The position numbers and the translations under genes were made by a program. From the NCBI GenBank assembly GCA_963737545.1, contig CAVTTH010000003.1:744001-808000 (forward strand): a DNA stretch of 64,000 nucleotides. Reading direction: 5' to 3'. Shown in pieces: positions 27,085-36,072 of this stretch. The notes under the pieces were generated by a model, which searched no databases, was not told the DNA's origin, and saw only the letters and a list, made by a program, of their open reading frames with translations. Positions within the stretch are counted from its first letter, which is position 1. Each line of letters starts with the position of its first letter. This DNA comes from CAVTTH01 sp963737545 (lineage in GTDB: Bacteria > Verrucomicrobiota > Verrucomicrobiia > Chthoniobacterales > UBA10450).

Positions 27085-30000
27085 GGCGCTCCCAACCCTG
27101 CAATCGTGAAACTTGTAAATCCTCCCTGGTTGAAGAAATCCGGCGTGAGCAGCAACGCGTCCGAATTGGTTGTTGTCCCGCCAATCTGGACAAACGGCGC
27201 CAGAATTCCAAGCGAACCACCTCTGCTGCCGGAAAAGCCGCGGAGCGTGCCATCCAGAACAATTTGCCCGCCCAGAACCGAGGCGATGTGCAAGTCCTGC
27301 CCAGCGTTGATCGAAATGCTGCCGCCGGAGCCGTAGGAAATCTGCCCAAGCGCGCCGACCGTGACGCCACCGGAGACATCGATGCTGCTGCCGCTCGCGA
27401 GCATGGCGTCGTAGCTGTTGATGGCGATGCTGCCGCCGTTGGCAGTGAACGTCGCCGGCACGAGGGAAATCGCATCGGGTCGAAGATCGGTCACCATTCC
27501 CGCGGTGCTCAGGATCGCGTTCGAACCCAAAGCGAAGTGACCGCGCAAAGGGTCGGGCGGCGGTGTTTGCGCGTTGGGATCCATGCTCAAAGCAATCAGC
27601 GTCGCTCGCGAAATATCGTAAACGTTAAGAGTGAGACTTCCGCCCGGAGAGATAATCGCTCCTTCGATGGTGAGATTAGCCGCGTCGATGTAGATCGAAC
27701 CACCAACCGCAGTCGTTAGGCGAACGTCGGCCGGCAGGGTGACGTCGCCGTCGCGATTGTCGATTCTGAGATTGCCGAAGCCAGCTTCGTTCACCAGGTC
27801 TGGTGAAAGGATTACCTGCTCACGACGATCGTCCCTCAGTGCCAGAGGATTTCCTGAATCGTCGAGGGCAAACGGATCAGCCGCGGTCAGCGTGCCCGAG
27901 CCGAAGATAATGTTCGGCGGCGAAGGCGAAATCGCCAGGAAATCCGGGGCCGTCGGATCCTGCGCCTGAAAAATGAGATCCAGAATGCTGGCTGAGGGCG
28001 GGGCCGTTTGTTGCCGCGTCCCGGCGACGGTGTTTCCGTGCAAAGTTCCGTCGAGCGCCATCGCTGGGGCAGTAATCGTTAGGCTGCCGCCGTTGCCGCC
28101 CTGGACAAAGCCGGGCTCGTACCGCCCGGGATTGGGCAGCGGATTTGTGGTCGTTTCCGCAAGACCCCATTTCGGGTGCGTGACCGTAAATCCACCGGCC
28201 AATCCGTCGTAAACGCGATCGGGTGTGGCTTGCGAAATATCGAAGATATGGCCGCCCGACAAAACTTGCGTGGTGTGGACAACGCCGCCTTCGTAGTTGA
28301 TCCAGCCACCAGAGACATCGATCACGGACCCGGTTTGCAGAACAACGGAGTCGCCCGCGCTTAACGAGACGTTGCCGCCGGTGGCCGTCAGCTCGCCGAC
28401 CGTGCGCTGGACCAGATTCGCGTAACCGGAAACATTCGCCACCGGCGTTCCAATCCACGATTGCCCGTTAAATGTTCCAGTTCTGGTGATGTCGATGTAT
28501 ATGGTCTGACCACGCAGCGGACCGTTGCGCTGGAGCGGAAAATTGGCCAGCTCGGAACCGAGCAGCTGCGCCGCGACGATATTTTCCGTGACCGACGCGG
28601 TCACATCCTGCGAACCGGCAACATCGATGATGGCCCCGCTATCCAGGTAAATCTGACCGCCGGAATTTATCAGGCGACTCGTTTGGGAACCGGCGTCGAG
28701 AAATGTAATCCACGTCCCGGCATCGATCGCAACATTCGCGCTCGGCGCCAGCAGGATGGCGTCCGACTCCTCGTGCATGGCCAGCCCTTGCAGATTGATT
28801 TGCGAGTCCAGCGCCAGAGAAGTGCCGACGACCCGCTCGTTGCTCGATAACTCCGGCAGAATCTGGGTCACGCTGTTGGACCCGAGCGTGACAATCCCAC
28901 TCGACTGAAAGAAAAACGGTAGCGAGCCACTGGGCGGTGTCTGGCTTCCGAAAACAGAACTGGCCGCGTTGTAGTTGGCCAGCAGATCGATCCGACCATT
29001 CAAGGAGACCGACGTGCTGTTGTTAATAAAGCCAAACTGATTGACGTTTTTTCCGGCAATGGTGACGGCCGCTCGCGGGGCATCGATCAGGCCGGAGTTT
29101 GTCGCCGTCCCGGCATAAGGATCGAGCATCGAGATCGGATCGATTACTGCGCCGACGTAAACATCCAGCCCGCGCAAACTCGGGTCGCTCGATGAATGCG
29201 CGGCCAGACCCACTTGCAAACCAGCCGCCAACATTGTCTGGCCATCCGGGGTCGATATCGTGCCCTGGTTGTCGACATTCGCGCCGATCAGCGCAACACG
29301 TCCACCAACGTGATCGGCCGAAGTCGGCGAAGAAATCTGCGCACCTGTCTGCACCACCACATCCCCGGTTCTGCCATCCGGAGTGAGCGGTGGCGGCGGA
29401 GTAAATGCCGGCGTGCCGCCGCCGTTGCCGCCAGCGGGCAGGGGCAGAGCCGAAAAGAGAAATTGATTGTCGGGATTGTTGAGCAGACCGCGCTCGATCA
29501 GATTGTCGTTAATCGGCAGCGCCGAGGCGACGAGGGTGTGGAGATTGACTTGGGAGGAGCCGCCAAAAATAATTCCGTTGGCGTTGATGAGGTAAACCTG
29601 GCCGATCGCGTCGAGCGATCCGAGAATTTGCGACGGCACCCCTGAGGGATCGCGAACGTTGTTGAACGCGATCCACTGGCTCGCATTCGCGCCGCCGGCA
29701 GTTTGGTCAAAAAGCACGTGCGTCTCTCTGCCAACATTGAACGTCTGCCAGTTGAGCAATGCCTGCTGCGCGTTTTGCACAATGGTGACATTGGTCCCTC
29801 CGTTACTTGTCGTTTGCGTCGGCAGCCTCGCTCCCTGCCACAGATTTGCGTTTTCATCCGGGCCGGGATGCGCAAGATCGACCGGCACTCCCGGCGCCAC
29901 CTGCAATCCGCCGACGACCAGACCGTTCGGCACATTGGGTAAATGTTGACCGGGATGATTTGGATCGAGCCCGAGATTGTTGGCGCCATTCCGCGCCGCC

Positions 30001-30287
30001 GCTCGGGCAGCCGTCTGCATCGCCCGCACCGCAGTTAAGGCCTGCGTCGTTCGCGCTAAAGTATCCCGGCCATTCGGAGCGCCGGCCATCACTGCCGCCG
30101 CGGTAGGATTCCCCGGTGCCGCCGATCCATGCTCCTGGGCCGACGGACTGCCGCGACGGAGAATGTCGCTCGCAAGAACCGTAAATCTCGGCGGGATGGC
30201 GAGAAAAAACGTGAGCAGCAAACTGAGCGCGCTCAAGACTGGGCCGGGTCGGCCGATTGTGCGTGAGGAAAGCTTATTGGTTGGCAT
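26883..30287 (-). CDS. TpsA haemagglutinin-like exoprotein, N-terminal secretion domain part (first frame)
   Basis: Starts MPTNKLSSRTIGRPGPVLSA with a hydrophobic signal segment (LSLLLTFFLAIPP). Residues ~150-270 form the TPS secretion domain: TIVQNAQQALLNWQTFNVGR, SQWIAFNNVRDPSGVPSQIL and GQVYLINANGIIFGGSSQVN, the last containing the family NPNGI-type motif. This domain is recognised by POTRA domains of the partner TpsB encoded at 37707. Beta-helical repeats follow to about codon 1069, where the frame fails near 27080; the remaining ~65 codons (ISPGCCHRAG onward) are out of frame. Function: a very large surface-exposed or released filamentous protein, probably adhesion, biofilm or contact-related. 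A Pho-box-like repeat lies 104-121 bases upstream. Confidence 0.88.
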   Translation of the reverse strand: MPTNKLSSRTIGRPGPVLSALSLLLTFFLAIPPRFTVLASDILRRGSPSAQEHGSAAPGNPTAAAVMAGAPNGRDTLARTTQALTAVRAMQTAARAAARNGANNLGLDPNHPGQHLPNVPNGLVVGGLQVAPGVPVDLAHPGPDENANLWQGARLPTQTTSNGGTNVTIVQNAQQALLNWQTFNVGRETHVLFDQTAGGANASQWIAFNNVRDPSGVPSQILGSLDAIGQVYLINANGIIFGGSSQVNLHTLVASALPINDNLIERGLLNNPDNQFLFSALPLPAGGNGGGTPAFTPPPPLTPDGRTGDVVVQTGAQISSPTSADHVGGRVALIGANVDNQGTISTPDGQTMLAAGLQVGLAAHSSSDPSLRGLDVYVGAVIDPISMLDPYAGTATNSGLIDAPRAAVTIAGKNVNQFGFINNSTSVSLNGRIDLLANYNAASSVFGSQTPPSGSLPFFFQSSGIVTLGSNSVTQILPELSSNERVVGTSLALDSQINLQGLAMHEESDAILLAPSANVAIDAGTWITFLDAGSQTSRLINSGGQIYLDSGAIIDVAGSQDVTASVTENIVAAQLLGSELANFPLQRNGPLRGQTIYIDITRTGTFNGQSWIGTPVANVSGYANLVQRTVGELTATGGNVSLSAGDSVVLQTGSVIDVSGGWINYEGGVVHTTQVLSGGHIFDISQATPDRVYDGLAGGFTVTHPKWGLAETTTNPLPNPGRYEPGFVQGGNGGSLTITAPAMALDGTLHGNTVAGTRQQTAPPSASILDLIFQAQDPTAPDFLAISPSPPNIIFGSGTLTAADPFALDDSGNPLALRDDRREQVILSPDLVNEAGFGNLRIDNRDGDVTLPADVRLTTAVGGSIYIDAANLTIEGAIISPGGSLTLNVYDISRATLIALSMDPNAQTPPPDPLRGHFALGSNAILSTAGMVTDLRPDAISLVPATFTANGGSIAINSYDAMLASGSSIDVSGGVTVGALGQISYGSGGSISINAGQDLHIASVLGGQIVLDGTLRGFSGSRGGSLGILAPFVQIGGTTTNSDALLLTPDFFNQGGFTSFTIAGLGAPTGQIGRISPGCCHRAGHDHSTGRAELARTFGRERRGNDLPHSDALAGRCAHAGKYVVPCARSEGLI

Positions 30288-30390
30288 TTGTGAAACGATG
30301 CGGAAACAAAAGAGCGGAGGACCACGTTGATCTTCCGTTCGGGGCGCTGCGGGCGTCGCTCAGACGGAACTGGATCAGGCCGGGAAGTCG

Positions 30391-30408
30391 AGTGACATCG
30401 TGTGACAT
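30391..30408 (-). promoter_or_regulatory. Pho-box-like direct repeat upstream of tpsA
   Basis: On the minus strand the site reads ATGTCACACGATGTCAC, two ATGTCAC units with 10-bp period. It sits between the coiled-coil gene and tpsA, oriented to tpsA, and differs by one base from the 13351 site core TGTCACACGATTGTCAC. It implies that tpsA can be regulated separately from the upstream genes. Confidence 0.5.
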
Positions 30409-30439
30409 TTCCGTCTTATTCCAGTCTCAATTCATTCTC

Positions 30440-31042
30440 CTATGGCTTGGCTCGCTGGTCCGCGATCTTGTCCTGATAATCCTGGACGAGATTTTCCAGC
30501 TTCACCCGCGTAATCCCCGTAAATGGTTCGCGCGCGGCCAGCGCTTCGCCCAGGCCGAATTTTTCGTAACGCGTCAGAATTTCGTTCGCGAGCCGAAACA
30601 GTTCGAGGTTCTTTCGCTCTCGATCGTCCAGTTTGCGCTTCAGGATGATTGACTCGCTGGCGAGGTTCGCCCGCTCCGATTCACTTTTCTTCGCCGCGAC
30701 ACTGAGCTGATCGTAGGCTGCCTTCCATTTCCCTAACGATTCTTTCGTGTCCCTCAACTCTTTTTCCTGTTCGCCCACTTTCGCGGTCAGGGCATCGAGC
30801 TGCTCCTTGTTCGTCGCCGCCTCCTTTGTCAGCGCGTCCACTTTGGCTGTGAGTGTTTTCTTCTCCTGATCGAACTGCGCTTTGTCGCTGAGCAAGTTGT
30901 TGCGCTCGGTTTCTGATGAACGCAGCCGCAGGGTCAACGTGCGCAAGGTCTCTTTCAGGCGCGCGTCATCCGCTCTCGCCCCGCTGGCGCAGAGCAGACC
31001 GGCCAGCGCAATCACGACAAATGTTTTGAGTTTCGGTTTCAT
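30440..31042 (-). CDS. Secreted coiled-coil protein of the TPS locus
   Basis: 200 residues. A signal peptide (MKPKLKTFVVIALAGLLCAS, cleaved after GARA) leads into a long heptad-rich coiled coil from about residue 27 to 150 (LKETLRTLTLRLRSSETERN, KKTLTAKVDALTKEAATNKE). The C-terminus is a compact conserved-looking part: ANEILTRYEKFGLGEALAAR and VKLENLVQDYQDKIADQRAK. No enzymatic motif. Its ATG directly follows the porin TAA (TAAATG), so it is coupled to the porin. It could be a periplasmic stalk or chaperone linking TpsA, porin and TonB complex; this is inference from position. Confidence 0.8.
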   Translation of the reverse strand: MKPKLKTFVVIALAGLLCASGARADDARLKETLRTLTLRLRSSETERNNLLSDKAQFDQEKKTLTAKVDALTKEAATNKEQLDALTAKVGEQEKELRDTKESLGKWKAAYDQLSVAAKKSESERANLASESIILKRKLDDRERKNLELFRLANEILTRYEKFGLGEALAAREPFTGITRVKLENLVQDYQDKIADQRAKP

Positions 31043-33070
31043 TTAGAATTTCGCGTTGAAGTCGAACTGGAAAATGTCGTTGCGGAACGTCGGACCGGCG
31101 ATTTCGTTCGCGCTCAGCCAGCGCAGCCCGATGGCGATATGCGGCGAAAGTGCGAGCGCGCCGAATACGCTATACCCTTTCAGATTCGTCCCGCCGCTGC
31201 CGAAATCGGAATCGTTGAACGCGTCGACGGTGGCGTCGGATTCGATATAGCGATAGTTGAACCCGGCCTGCCAGGCCCAGCGTTTTTCGAGCGCGGGATG
31301 GCCAATTCTCACGCCCGCCATCCATCCGGTATTGCCGCCGGCGAAATCGCCGATGCTCCCGTCGGCATGATCCGGCCCGCGATTATTGATCGCGATGGCG
31401 TTGATACCATCGTAATTAAACGCGGTATTCTGGAGCCACTCGCCGACCAATGTGACGTGCACCGGATCGAAGCGCGCGAAATCGAGACTGCCCGTCACAT
31501 CGACAACCCGAAACGGCGTCACCAGTCCGAAATACTGAAACTGCTTCGTCGTGCCGAAACCGTTATCGACCGTCGGGATGATATCGCGAATCGGAAAATA
31601 GGTGTTGCCCTTCTGCGCAAAGCTCGGTCGGCTGTCGTCGGTGTTGCCCTGGTCCGATGTCGTCAATGGAACGAACGGATCGGAAAGTTTCCCTTCGATG
31701 TTGTTGAAATCGTAATAACCCCCCGCGATTTTCGCGCTGAAGTTCTTGTTGAATCGCAAACTTGTCCCGAGCTGAATGCCATAGAGCCATTTGTTTTCGC
31801 TCGGAAATTTATCCGGCCGATTGGTAGAGAAGTTCAGGTCGGTGTTGAAAACCGGGAAGACGCCGGCGATGACAAACGGAGTCACGCCCTTGGCCACTTC
31901 ACGTCTCCCCGCAACCGTGAGGCCGTCCCAGCCGAGATCATCGTCCCACATCAGTTCGCTGACGACGAAGTAGGGATTGTCGAACCGGCCGATTTCCGCC
32001 ATGAAATCCTCGCTCGGTTTCCCGCCGAGCTCATACCTAACGAATGCGCGATCAAGCCAGATGGCGTACTTGCTGAAGTTACCGCCTTGCGCGTTATTCG
32101 CGACGCCGAGGGTTTGATTCGTCGAGGTTGGCGTATTCGATTCGCCGGTCGCGATCCGTATTCCGAAGGTGAACCCATCCTCCAAGTCCATCTGCGCCCC
32201 GAAGCGCACCCGGATCCGCACCCGCTGCCGATCCTGATCGACATCCAATTGGGGCGAGAATGTCGTGCCGGTCACATCAAAGGGCGGACCGGTGTTGATC
32301 GCATTGAAATTAGGGAACGCGCCAAGGTTGTCGTTGCCGAACGGGAAATAGATTCCCTCATAACGAAGACGCATGTCGGCGAACGGCGTGAATCGCAGCG
32401 CCCATGCCGGAAAAGTTCGCGGGCTCGCCCAGTTTTCCTCCCTCGCCTGGGCCATTACTTCCTCGCGGATCTCATCGCGCAATTGTCGTTTCACGATTTC
32501 CGGAACGTACGAAACACTGACCGCATCTTCGTCATCGGAAGTCTCAACCTCGGGCGTCGCTTCGGTTGGACCGGTCGGCGTCGTCGCGGACATGGTTTGC
32601 GGCAAAGGCGGCGGCTCGCTGTAAAGTTGCGGCGCCACTTCATCGATCCTTGCGGCTTGCTTCGCCGCCAACGCGCGCGCCTGTGCCGCGTCGTCCTCCG
32701 CTTGTTTGATCAGCTCGTCGGCGTCCTCTTGTGTCAAGACGCCGCGCTGCACCAGCCGATGAATCAGATTGATGGTGACGTTTTGCGAAGGCGTCGGTTG
32801 CGGCGCGGCTGTCACCGTGGCCACGGTTGCATTCGCGTTTGGTGGCACCTTTCCCACGCCCGCTTTTTCCCCGGCGATCTGGTTGGTTGGTGACGATTGC
32901 GCAATCAGCGTATCTGATTGTTTGATTTGCCCATCGTCACTCTGCCCGCTCACCGAAACGGAGCCGATGTTCTTGCTTCTGTCGCCGTCGGCAAAAACCG
33001 AGCCGGTGACAACCAGCAGCGCGACGAGCGGGAGAAGCCGCCAGATGAAATTCCTGTCGAGTAAAAACAT
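31043..33070 (-). CDS. Putative outer-membrane porin with periplasmic coiled-coil arm
   Basis: 675 residues with a signal peptide (WRLLPLVALLVVTGSVFA). Residues 95-145 hold a QRGVLTQEDADELIKQAEDD segment and an Ala-rich coil, then a Pro/Thr linker. From about residue 210 the protein has alternating strands typical of a 16-stranded porin (FTPFADMRLRYEGIYF, RQRVRIRVRFGAQMDLEDG), and it ends with Phe (FQFDFNAKF), the usual BAM signal. It fits the 'putative porin' group found beside DUF3739 haemagglutinins. It may pass a solute, or act as an outer-membrane partner for the TonB encoded upstream. No plug domain or TonB box is evident. In operon order after tonB. Confidence 0.82.
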   Translation of the reverse strand: MFLLDRNFIWRLLPLVALLVVTGSVFADGDRSKNIGSVSVSGQSDDGQIKQSDTLIAQSSPTNQIAGEKAGVGKVPPNANATVATVTAAPQPTPSQNVTINLIHRLVQRGVLTQEDADELIKQAEDDAAQARALAAKQAARIDEVAPQLYSEPPPLPQTMSATTPTGPTEATPEVETSDDEDAVSVSYVPEIVKRQLRDEIREEVMAQAREENWASPRTFPAWALRFTPFADMRLRYEGIYFPFGNDNLGAFPNFNAINTGPPFDVTGTTFSPQLDVDQDRQRVRIRVRFGAQMDLEDGFTFGIRIATGESNTPTSTNQTLGVANNAQGGNFSKYAIWLDRAFVRYELGGKPSEDFMAEIGRFDNPYFVVSELMWDDDLGWDGLTVAGRREVAKGVTPFVIAGVFPVFNTDLNFSTNRPDKFPSENKWLYGIQLGTSLRFNKNFSAKIAGGYYDFNNIEGKLSDPFVPLTTSDQGNTDDSRPSFAQKGNTYFPIRDIIPTVDNGFGTTKQFQYFGLVTPFRVVDVTGSLDFARFDPVHVTLVGEWLQNTAFNYDGINAIAINNRGPDHADGSIGDFAGGNTGWMAGVRIGHPALEKRWAWQAGFNYRYIESDATVDAFNDSDFGSGGTNLKGYSVFGALALSPHIAIGLRWLSANEIAGPTFRNDIFQFDFNAKF

Positions 33071-33081
33071 TTGTAAAATTG

Positions 33082-33753
33082 CTAGTTAGGCCGCCGGGCC
33101 GTGACGCGGAGAACGATCGGCGCGGGCATTCCAGGAGGCGGAGGCTCCTGCAGTTGCAGGCCGGTTAGAACTTCGTCGCGCAGAGCGCCGTCCAGTGCGG
33201 CATCACCGGTCGTGCCCGCGATCTGCGCGCGACCGATCCGCCCGCTGGCATCGGGCCATACCAGCACCTTCACGCTCAAACTCGCCGTCCGCGTCTTGCG
33301 ATTCTGTTGCAGCGCCTGCTGAATGCGCGATTGCACTTGGCTCGCATACCAGCCCCATTTGCTTCCGTTCCCGTTATTCCCACCGATGCGTCCGTTGCCC
33401 GCCTTATCGCTCAAGCCGAAGCTATCCGGACCATCGCCTTTGATTCCCGTCCCCAGCGGCGGTTCATCTTTTGGGATCTCCTCTTTTGGCTGCTCTTCCT
33501 TGATCATCTGTTGCTCCATTCTTTGCTCTTCTTGGGGCGGTGGTGGCGGAGGCGTCATCACGGGAGGAGGTGGTGGCGGAGGAGGCAGGCTGACCATGGT
33601 GATGGACTCGCGTTTCGATGATCCACCGCCATTCGAAGCCATTTTCGCGACCGTAATAATGCCCGCGAGGACAAGAACCGTTACGATGATCGCGATGCGA
33701 AACCGCTTCAGGAAGCTTTGCGGCGGTGGTTCGGTCTCGTCTTCGAAGTCCAT
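33082..33753 (-). CDS. tonB: TonB-family energy transducer
   Basis: 223 residues from ATG 33753 (MDFEDETEPPPQSFLKRFRI). Layout is classic: short cytosolic tail, one membrane anchor (FRIAIIVTVLVLAGIITVAK), a Pro-rich region (LPPPPPPPP then TPPPPPPQEEQ) with alternating Glu/Lys-Pro, a Gly/Asn linker and a C-terminal TonB domain (QVQSRIQQALQQNRKTRTAS to APIVLRVTARR). An in-frame upstream start at 33831 would overlap exbD by 71 bases and is less likely. Seven bases separate it from the exbD stop. It should carry proton-motive energy from ExbB/ExbD to an outer-membrane partner, here probably the porin or TpsB. Confidence 0.87.
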   Translation of the reverse strand: MDFEDETEPPPQSFLKRFRIAIIVTVLVLAGIITVAKMASNGGGSSKRESITMVSLPPPPPPPPVMTPPPPPPQEEQRMEQQMIKEEQPKEEIPKDEPPLGTGIKGDGPDSFGLSDKAGNGRIGGNNGNGSKWGWYASQVQSRIQQALQQNRKTRTASLSVKVLVWPDASGRIGRAQIAGTTGDAALDGALRDEVLTGLQLQEPPPPGMPAPIVLRVTARRPN

Positions 33754-33760
33754 ATCTTCG

Positions 33761-34162
33761 TCATTTGCCCTGCGGCTTCGTTGCCAAACCGACTTGTGAG
33801 ATTCCGATCCGCCCGATGACATCGAGCACATCCATGACCGACTGATATTGGGTGAGGCTGTCGCCCCTAACGACCACCGGGAAATCGGGCGTCTGCGCCT
33901 TTTGCGACTTAAGTCGTTGCTCCAGTTCCGGAATTGTGACCGGCACCGTGTCGAGGAAGATCTTTCCCTCGTTGTTGATCGTGATCGCTTTGGTCTGCGG
34001 CTTGGCCAGGCTCGGAGCGGTGCTCGCTTTCGGCAGATTCACTTTCAAGCCCTGCACCGTCGCCGTCGTCATCAGGATGAAGATGACAAGGAGGACGTAG
34101 GCGAGGTCCAACATCGGCGTGATGTTGATGTCGTCGTAGGGTTTGTCGCCTTGAACTTGCAT
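33761..34162 (-). CDS. exbD: ExbD/TolR-type biopolymer transport protein
   Basis: 133 residues. N-terminal cytosolic stretch QGDKPYDDINITPMLDLAYV leads into the single membrane helix with the essential Asp (LDLAYVLLVIFILMTTATVQ, Asp near 19), then a periplasmic domain including VVVRGDSLTQYQSVMDVLD. ExbD forms the proton-driven motor with ExbB. It lies 28 bases after the DUF2341-LamG-ExbB gene stop and just before tonB, giving exbB-exbD-tonB order. Octamer CCTAACGA occurs within it at 33866. Confident. Confidence 0.92.
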   Translation of the reverse strand: MQVQGDKPYDDINITPMLDLAYVLLVIFILMTTATVQGLKVNLPKASTAPSLAKPQTKAITINNEGKIFLDTVPVTIPELEQRLKSQKAQTPDFPVVVRGDSLTQYQSVMDVLDVIGRIGISQVGLATKPQGK

Positions 34163-34190
34163 GGTGAGTTATGGTCGATCTGCCGATGCG

Positions 34191-36053
34191 TTAGGCCATT
34201 ATTTCCATCTCCATCTCCTCCGATTCATCGCGACGCTTGCCGTTGTGATTGCCCCGCCCACCGTAGTACTCGGCGATCTTGGTCACGAATTCGTCGATGA
34301 AAACCTGCATGTCGCTGGTGGCTTCCTTCACCTTCGACAGCAGATAGTTGTAGCCAAAGAGCGCTGGAATCGCGACGACCAGACCGGCAACGGTGGCGGC
34401 GAGAGCGGCCGCAATGCCGGGAGCAATGGCGTTCACGTTTACGTCACCCTGCTGGGCGATGGCGGCGAACGTGATCATCACACCGACAACCGTGCCTAAC
34501 AAACCGAGGAACGGTCCGCCGGAGATCGCGATGGTCAGCAGCACCATCAAGTTGCTCAGCTTTTGCGTTTCGCGAACCAGACCGCCGTCGAGTGAGGCCC
34601 GGATTGCCTGGATTGAGCGCGAGGAAAGGATGTGAGACTCCCTCCCACCCTCCATGTCGAGACGATGCCGGATCTCCTCCGCGCCGATTTTGTAGATGCG
34701 ATAGACGGAAGCAAACTTCACGATCTGTCGTTCGCGGTTGTCGATTCTACCGCCAAGCGTCAGCACTTTGCGCGCGTCTCTGTCGTCCAGGAAACTCAGA
34801 TCAGCCGCGACGTGTTTCCAATCTCTAAAGAATTGCGCGTTGCCCTTTGTCGTCGCAGTGAGATAGCGCGCCTTGTTCACCATCACGACCCAGCTGATGG
34901 CCGCCATGACGACGAGAACGCAGATGACAAGCCAGCCGTCGATCGTCAGCGAACTCAGGATGATGCCGATGTATCCGCCGCTGAACCAGCTCGTCTTGAC
35001 TTCATCATTCGCGAACGTCATCAGCTTCGCTCCTTTATCCGCGCCCTGATTCATCGCCGCGACTTTGATGAAGCCGGCTGGCCGCGCGACCTTCGAGATT
35101 TCCAGCTCGTCCATCTCCCCGGAAAATCCCGTGCCTCCGTCCGCGTCAACACTGATGGAAAACGCGGCGGTCGAGGCGGGAAGTGCGGCGCTGAGCGTGG
35201 CCGTGCTCTGGCCGTCTACGAATAACGTGATCGTCGACCCAGCTGCAGTCACCGCGATGTGATGCCAACTATTTGGTTCCATCGGCGGGGCGCCTTGCGT
35301 CTTCGTGCCGTTTACATCGACAAACGGAATTCCGTTATCCGCCCCAATAACGAAGGTCTCGCGCCGAAAAATGATCGCGTTCGGTTGCTTCGCCGCCGGT
35401 TTCACCCATGCGGACCAGGTCAGCGCCGCGCCTTCCGTCCAAGCCAGCGATTCCGAATTGCCAATCGTAATTGGATTCGTCCCGTCGAATCGGACGCCCG
35501 GCCCAATCAACGCGCCGGAAACGGACACAGCCGCGTTTTGCGCGTTGTTTCCATAGGTCGTCGAATCACGCGCCGGTGTGTTGTTTTCGGCGAAATGGTA
35601 AACGAGTGTCGTGTTGACGTCATAAGTTCCTTTCGGATCATCGACCCGCGTCGCCTTCGATCCCGCGTTGCCGTAGTACATCCAGAACGTCGTCTTCGCC
35701 CCCGGTTTCAGGTCCGGAATTTTCACCCAGACGAAGGCCTCATTCAGGAGAGCGTCGTACTTCTCGATGTGATACGTCAGCAGCGTCTTCTCGTCCGCCG
35801 CGACGAAGCGAATATCGCTGCCATCTTCCTTCGCTTCGGTGAAACGGAAATTTCCATCATGCAAACGAATCAGGATCGCGGTCGTGCCGATTGGATCGGC
35901 AATGGGCGCTCCGGCGGTCGAAGTGTCGATTTCAATCTTCTTGCGGATGGTCCATTCGCTGTTCCACCACGCCTGCGCGTTGCTGGCGAAGAAGAGAAAT
36001 AGCACGCAACCCGAGAAGCAGGTCGACCTAACGAGTTTTGTTTTCATGTTCAT
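34191..36053 (-). CDS. DUF2341-LamG-ExbB fusion protein (MotA/TolQ/ExbB channel)
   Basis: 620 residues. A signal peptide (STCFSGCVLFLFFASNAQA) is followed by a DUF2341 domain (WWNSEWTIRKKIEIDTSTAG, to about 125). Next is a LamG/concanavalin-like domain at ~150-320 (VYHFAENNTPARDSTTYGNN, WTEGAALTWSAWVKPA, SWHHIAVTAAGSTITLFVDG). A first membrane helix lies near 360-390 (IDGWLVICVLVVMAAISWVV) and the TolQ/ExbB core near 500-600 (GGPFLGLLGTVVGVMITFAA, IAAALAATVAGLVVAIPALF). ExbB normally lacks any large periplasmic part; here ~330 residues of lectin-like periplasmic domain precede the motor. It could touch peptidoglycan, glycan or the passenger. First in the energising trio, after tpsB. Confidence 0.88.
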   Translation of the reverse strand: MNMKTKLVRSTCFSGCVLFLFFASNAQAWWNSEWTIRKKIEIDTSTAGAPIADPIGTTAILIRLHDGNFRFTEAKEDGSDIRFVAADEKTLLTYHIEKYDALLNEAFVWVKIPDLKPGAKTTFWMYYGNAGSKATRVDDPKGTYDVNTTLVYHFAENNTPARDSTTYGNNAQNAAVSVSGALIGPGVRFDGTNPITIGNSESLAWTEGAALTWSAWVKPAAKQPNAIIFRRETFVIGADNGIPFVDVNGTKTQGAPPMEPNSWHHIAVTAAGSTITLFVDGQSTATLSAALPASTAAFSISVDADGGTGFSGEMDELEISKVARPAGFIKVAAMNQGADKGAKLMTFANDEVKTSWFSGGYIGIILSSLTIDGWLVICVLVVMAAISWVVMVNKARYLTATTKGNAQFFRDWKHVAADLSFLDDRDARKVLTLGGRIDNRERQIVKFASVYRIYKIGAEEIRHRLDMEGGRESHILSSRSIQAIRASLDGGLVRETQKLSNLMVLLTIAISGGPFLGLLGTVVGVMITFAAIAQQGDVNVNAIAPGIAAALAATVAGLVVAIPALFGYNYLLSKVKEATSDMQVFIDEFVTKIAEYYGGRGNHNGKRRDESEEMEMEIMA

Positions 36054-36072
36054 CTGTTCCAGTGTGGGAAAA

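Noticed and set aside
31139..32893. 584-codon plus-strand ORF
   Set aside because: Antisense to the porin; no recognisable domain, Arg/Glu-rich shadow composition.
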